DNA from: a virus
Strand: one strand, 5' to 3'
DNA: 21,878 nt
Virus record (IMG/VR): IMGVR_UViG_3300009509_000110
Location: 1-21,878 of that record
Positions 19,573-21,878 of the stretch are shown in pieces. The notes beneath the pieces were generated by a model. It searched no databases. It was not told where the DNA came from and saw nothing but the letters and a program-made list of their open reading frames with translations. The position numbers and the translations under genes are program-made. Each line of letters begins with the position of its first letter. Position 1 is the first letter of the stretch.

Positions 19573-20282
19573 CAGTCGTCGCAGCTCCCGCCGTTCTCGA
19601 GTGCGGCAACGCGGATATAGGGCGTCCCACTCGACGCCATCCGGAGCTGTTGGGCCCCCGCCACGTCGAGGATGATGGGGCCCTCACCCGAGGCGAGGAT
19701 CAGTGGCAAGCTGGCCGCAGCGGTCGTGTCGCCTGTCGCTGTCCCCATCCCGTAGATGATCCCGGCAGACTCCATGCCGATCATGACGTACTTCGGACGC
19801 TTGCCGGCTAGGTTGTTCGGGATCGTCACGTCCGACGCGGTCGTGCCGAGTTGGGCCCGGGTCACTACCGTTCTGAGCGAGGGTGGTCCGATCATCTCAA
19901 TTCTCCTGTTCTCGATCGGTGTGATGGCGATGTCGTAGTTGCCAAGGATTGACGAGAGCGCGAGGTGTGTACAGCCCTGGACGTCGATGATCAGACCTCT
20001 CTTGGGCGCGCGCGGCGTCGATACTGGCGCCAGATCGTTGATCGTCCACGAATGCCCCACTGCGCTGTGGTAGGGCAGTGCGTAGAAGGGGATCAAAGGC
20101 GCCTCGAGAGACTGTAGATACACGAACCGGGGACGGAGCCCGCCAATCAGTGTAGGCAGAGCTGCGGAGTAGACCGTGCTCGCGACAGTCAGTACGCCGA
20201 TTGTTCCAGTCGTCCTGGGAGCCATCGGCGTCGAGAGGATCCCGCCGCCGAGGCAGTGCCTCTGTCGCCGGTCAGGCAGCAT
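19572..20282 (-). CDS. head/tail structural protein with two repeated beta domains
   Basis: A 236-residue protein from ATG 20282, with GGAGG 6 bases upstream and three bases after the previous stop. A later ATG at codon 20 lacks a ribosome site. The halves ~25-126 and ~132-232 resemble each other. Shared parts are G-x-RP-R/K-F/Y-V-x-L/I near the middle, LIIDVQGCTHLALSS against IILDVAGAQQLRMAS, and ITPIENRR against VAALENGG. Each half looks like a beta-sandwich. The ending is typical of phage decoration or fibre domains (x-V-x-x-L-E-N). It follows the capsid and a small beta protein, so a head decoration or accessory role is likely. Confidence 0.65.
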   Translation of the reverse strand: MLPDRRQRHCLGGGILSTPMAPRTTGTIGVLTVASTVYSAALPTLIGGLRPRFVYLQSLEAPLIPFYALPYHSAVGHSWTINDLAPVSTPRAPKRGLIIDVQGCTHLALSSILGNYDIAITPIENRRIEMIGPPSLRTVVTRAQLGTTASDVTIPNNLAGKRPKYVMIGMESAGIIYGMGTATGDTTAAASLPLILASGEGPIILDVAGAQQLRMASSGTPYIRVAALENGGSCDD

Positions 20283-20285
20283 GGG

Positions 20286-20630
20286 CTACCTCCGGATGAT
20301 CGTGGTGAACCGCGCCGCGTGCGTTCCCGTCGTCTCGCCGTTGCTCTGGTACACGAGCCTCTGGCCCCTGCGGACGTAGCACTTCGCGTCCGTATAGCAC
20401 TCCTGCCCCACGTCTGCGCTTGCCGCAGGGATCACGAGATCGACGCCCGAGTCCGCTCCATCGAGAAGGATGTCGCAGGTGGTCACGGTGCTGACGGCGG
20501 CGTTGGAGTTGACGATGACGGCGATAATTTCCCCGTCCTCCGGGATGACGACCTGCTCGCAGACCTGTCCGGCAGTCTCGAGGGACATGGTCCCACCCAT
20601 TGGGAGGAAGATGTCGTTCAGGGTACGCAT
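20286..20630 (-). CDS. small beta-rich head (decoration-type) protein
   Basis: A 114-residue protein from ATG 20630 with AAGGAG 8 bases upstream. It consists of alternating beta strands (CEQVVIPEDGEIIAVIVNSN, TTCDILLDG, VDLVIPAASADVG, KCYVRRGQRLVYQSNGE) and ends RFTTIIRR. This resembles small phage head-decoration/accessory proteins in which strands surround a V-x-x-GD-x-I/L-x-V-x-S-x-G turn. It is the first gene after the capsid gene, separated by 112 bases that hold strong RNA structure. A decoration role is probable from position and fold pattern, but the family is not certain. Confidence 0.6.
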   Translation of the reverse strand: MRTLNDIFLPMGGTMSLETAGQVCEQVVIPEDGEIIAVIVNSNAAVSTVTTCDILLDGADSGVDLVIPAASADVGQECYTDAKCYVRRGQRLVYQSNGETTGTHAARFTTIIRR

Positions 20631-20652
20631 TGGCTTGTCTCCTTGGCGTTCC

Positions 20653-20731
20653 GGGGATTTGCCCCTTCACCCGGTCAGACGGGGCCGGGAGCCCTACAGC
20701 CGCAGGACGACTGCACCGGACCCCCGACCCC
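20653..20731 (-). promoter_or_regulatory. RNA hairpins downstream of the capsid gene (attenuator/terminator or processing site)
   Basis: In the leftward transcript, GGGGUCGGG (bases 20731-20723) can pair with CCCGGCCCC (20689-20681), giving nine pairs with one U-G. The 33-base loop between them contains a smaller GCAG/CTGC hairpin. A second short hairpin, GGGG-CAAAU-CCCC (20665-20653), follows. No U-run is present. The location between the capsid gene and the next gene suggests a partial terminator, an RNase-resistant 3' end or a processing site that sets high capsid expression. This is inferred from base pairing only. Confidence 0.4.
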
Positions 20732-20742
20732 TGGTTGAACGA

Positions 20743-21705
20743 TTAGCTCGAGGTCAGCGCGCCGATGTAGCCGTTCCCGGCCTCGTTGCGGCAGATCAGG
20801 GTGTGCTCCGCGAGCAGCAGCCGCTTGTTGGCGTCGCCGGTCTTCGCCAGCGGCTCCGTGCGGAAGCTGCGGAGATACCCGATCGCCCAGAGGGTCGGGT
20901 CGATCACATGCACCGACATCGAACGACTGAACCTGTTGGGAACCAGTCTGTGAGTCCCGAAGTCCGAGACGTAGATGTCGATGGCGGCTGTGAGCTTCTT
21001 GTCCTCGCCCTTGTCGGTGCGCGTCGAACCGCCCGTGAACCCGCTGGCCGTGACCTTGTTGAAGGCGCCGGTCATGATGATCGTGGGGTCGCCTCCTGAC
21101 GTCCACACGTTCTGGATGACCGTCTTCAGCAGCGACTCGGTGAACGGCCTCAGCGTTCCGTCCGTCGGTGCGGCCGAGTTGTTCGGCTGCCCGGCCGTGT
21201 GGGCTGCGTCCGCGCCACCGGCACCCCGAGAGGTATTGGTGTCGTACCAGACCTCCATCCCGCCGAGTTGGCGAGCGACCGTCTTCGACCCGACCGTGAT
21301 CGGATTGTCCGACGTGAAGATCGCCTCGAGATCGCGCTTCAGCTCCCGGGCGGCCTTCGCTACCTGATAGCCGAGTTCGGTCTTCCGACCGGCCTTGTTG
21401 ATCGCGTCCGCCGTCCCCGACACCACGACCACCTTCCAGGAGATCTGGGAGATGTTGTGGAGGCGCTGCGTCGGCGTGATCGCATCGCCTGTCGTGATGT
21501 CGTCGCCCTCGATGTGGGCATTGGTGTCGTCGGCCGCTGCGAGCGCGTCCGTCTGCCACTCGTGAGTGACAGCCGAGATGCTCTCGCGATCGACGTTCGA
21601 CATGAACGGGGTGTCCATCGGGGAGATGTCGTAGATCGCATCTTCCAGATCTTCCCGCTCGCCGACGAGATCGTAGCTGTCGAAAGTCTCAGCGTACTGA
21701 GTCAT
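20743..21705 (-). CDS. major capsid protein (DUF5309 / SU10-like, HK97 fold)
   Basis: A 320-residue protein from ATG 21705, with GGGAGG 8 bases upstream and a 4-base overlap (ATGA) with the previous gene's stop. It shows the DUF5309 pattern: an YDLVGEREDLEDAIYDISPM N-arm, DTPFMSN, HEWQTDAL, an EGDD acidic motif, QRLHNISQISWKVVVVSGTA, and the helix YQVAKAARELKRDLEAIF. These are followed by a P-domain-like region (WTSGGDPTIIMTGAFNKV) and a C-terminal region with VPNRFSRSMSVHVIDPTLWA. Family members form the icosahedral shell of short-tailed phages such as SU10. The length is typical for the family. No decoration fusion or protease domain is visible, so maturation would rely on a separate scaffold. 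Confidence 0.9.
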   Translation of the reverse strand: MTQYAETFDSYDLVGEREDLEDAIYDISPMDTPFMSNVDRESISAVTHEWQTDALAAADDTNAHIEGDDITTGDAITPTQRLHNISQISWKVVVVSGTADAINKAGRKTELGYQVAKAARELKRDLEAIFTSDNPITVGSKTVARQLGGMEVWYDTNTSRGAGGADAAHTAGQPNNSAAPTDGTLRPFTESLLKTVIQNVWTSGGDPTIIMTGAFNKVTASGFTGGSTRTDKGEDKKLTAAIDIYVSDFGTHRLVPNRFSRSMSVHVIDPTLWAIGYLRSFRTEPLAKTGDANKRLLLAEHTLICRNEAGNGYIGALTSS

Positions 21706-21878
21706 CTGATGAGCCTCCCAATGACACGAGCGGCATCCTCGAGGGATCCACTCTTCTTCAAGGCCGCCCGCTCGGCCCTGATTGTTCGTTGGGAGTCGCG
21801 CTGTCTGATGCGTCGAGCACCGGGCTTCAGATTCGCCTTGGGCGTCTCACGCACCTTTTTCAGACTCAACTTCACACC
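21702..21878 (-). CDS. C-terminal end of an unidentified basic protein upstream of the capsid (scaffold candidate, partial)
   Basis: The minus-strand frame is open from the window edge to TGA at 21704-21702, which overlaps the capsid ATG. The visible 58 residues are Arg/Lys-rich and helical. They include SLKKVRETPKANLKPGARR and RAERAALKKSG, and end LEDAARVIGRLIR. Scaffold proteins are usually encoded directly upstream of the capsid gene and often end in a basic helical capsid-binding segment, so that role fits. The visible part has no diagnostic motif, so this is a positional inference. Confidence 0.6.
   Translation of the reverse strand, partial: GVKLSLKKVRETPKANLKPGARRIRQRDSQRTIRAERAALKKSGSLEDAARVIGRLIR

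Noticed and set aside
1-21878. tRNA genes, integrase, attachment sites or insertion sequences
   Set aside because: No tRNA-like cloverleaf, transposase, recombinase or flanking direct repeats were noticed by eye; coding density leaves almost no room for them.

Overview
The window is part of a GC-rich tailed-phage genome, either a lytic podovirus-type phage or a prophage-derived contig. From about 21.9 kb down to 0.49 kb almost every base belongs to one leftward (minus-strand) series of tightly packed genes. Many neighbours overlap by 1 or 4 bases (TGATG, TAGTG, ATGA), and most starts have good AGGAG/GGAGG ribosome sites. The gene order fits a short-tailed phage with an SU10/P22-like head and neck: major capsid protein (DUF5309-like), small head proteins, a head-to-tail adaptor, a nozzle/stabilisation-like protein, and then internal (ejected) virion proteins. 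Terminase and portal genes are not in the window. They would be expected beyond its right end. The host cannot be deduced; the base composition only suggests a high-GC bacterium.

Region by region along transcription (right to left). 21.9-18.5 kb: end of a basic, possibly scaffold protein, then capsid and head-completion genes. 18.5-16.3 kb: nozzle protein, a small beta protein and a GNAT-fold virion protein. 16.3-7.1 kb: three ejection-type proteins, the last being a 2378-residue polyvalent protein. It combines a lysozyme-like domain, a Cys-His-Asp (papain/transglutaminase-like) domain, a DdrB/ParB-like domain and an HExxH metallopeptidase on one chain that is probably injected into the host. 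7.1-1.7 kb: host-recognition region. It starts with a tail-fibre protein whose N-terminus looks like a virion adaptor. Next come two tandem copies of a three-gene cassette (glycine-rich fibre/adhesin, ~75-residue protein, ~200-residue protein), and then two tandem Ig-like small proteins. 1.7-0.49 kb: lysis genes, namely a membrane-anchored coiled-coil protein, an M15-type peptidase and a protein with a phospholipase A2-like HD motif.

The first 0.49 kb is read rightward: the end of an unidentified gene, a small two-helix membrane protein and a CxxC/coiled-coil protein. The two transcription units collide at a shared CTAG where both stop codons overlap. A perfect 11-bp stem-loop and a 12-bp palindrome lie beside it.

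The most unusual parts are the duplicated adhesin cassette, a ten-unit nonapeptide repeat at the N-terminus of the second glycine-rich protein, and the multi-enzyme ejected protein with a non-standard lysozyme active site. The PLA2-like gene in the lysis block and an internally duplicated head protein are also notable.
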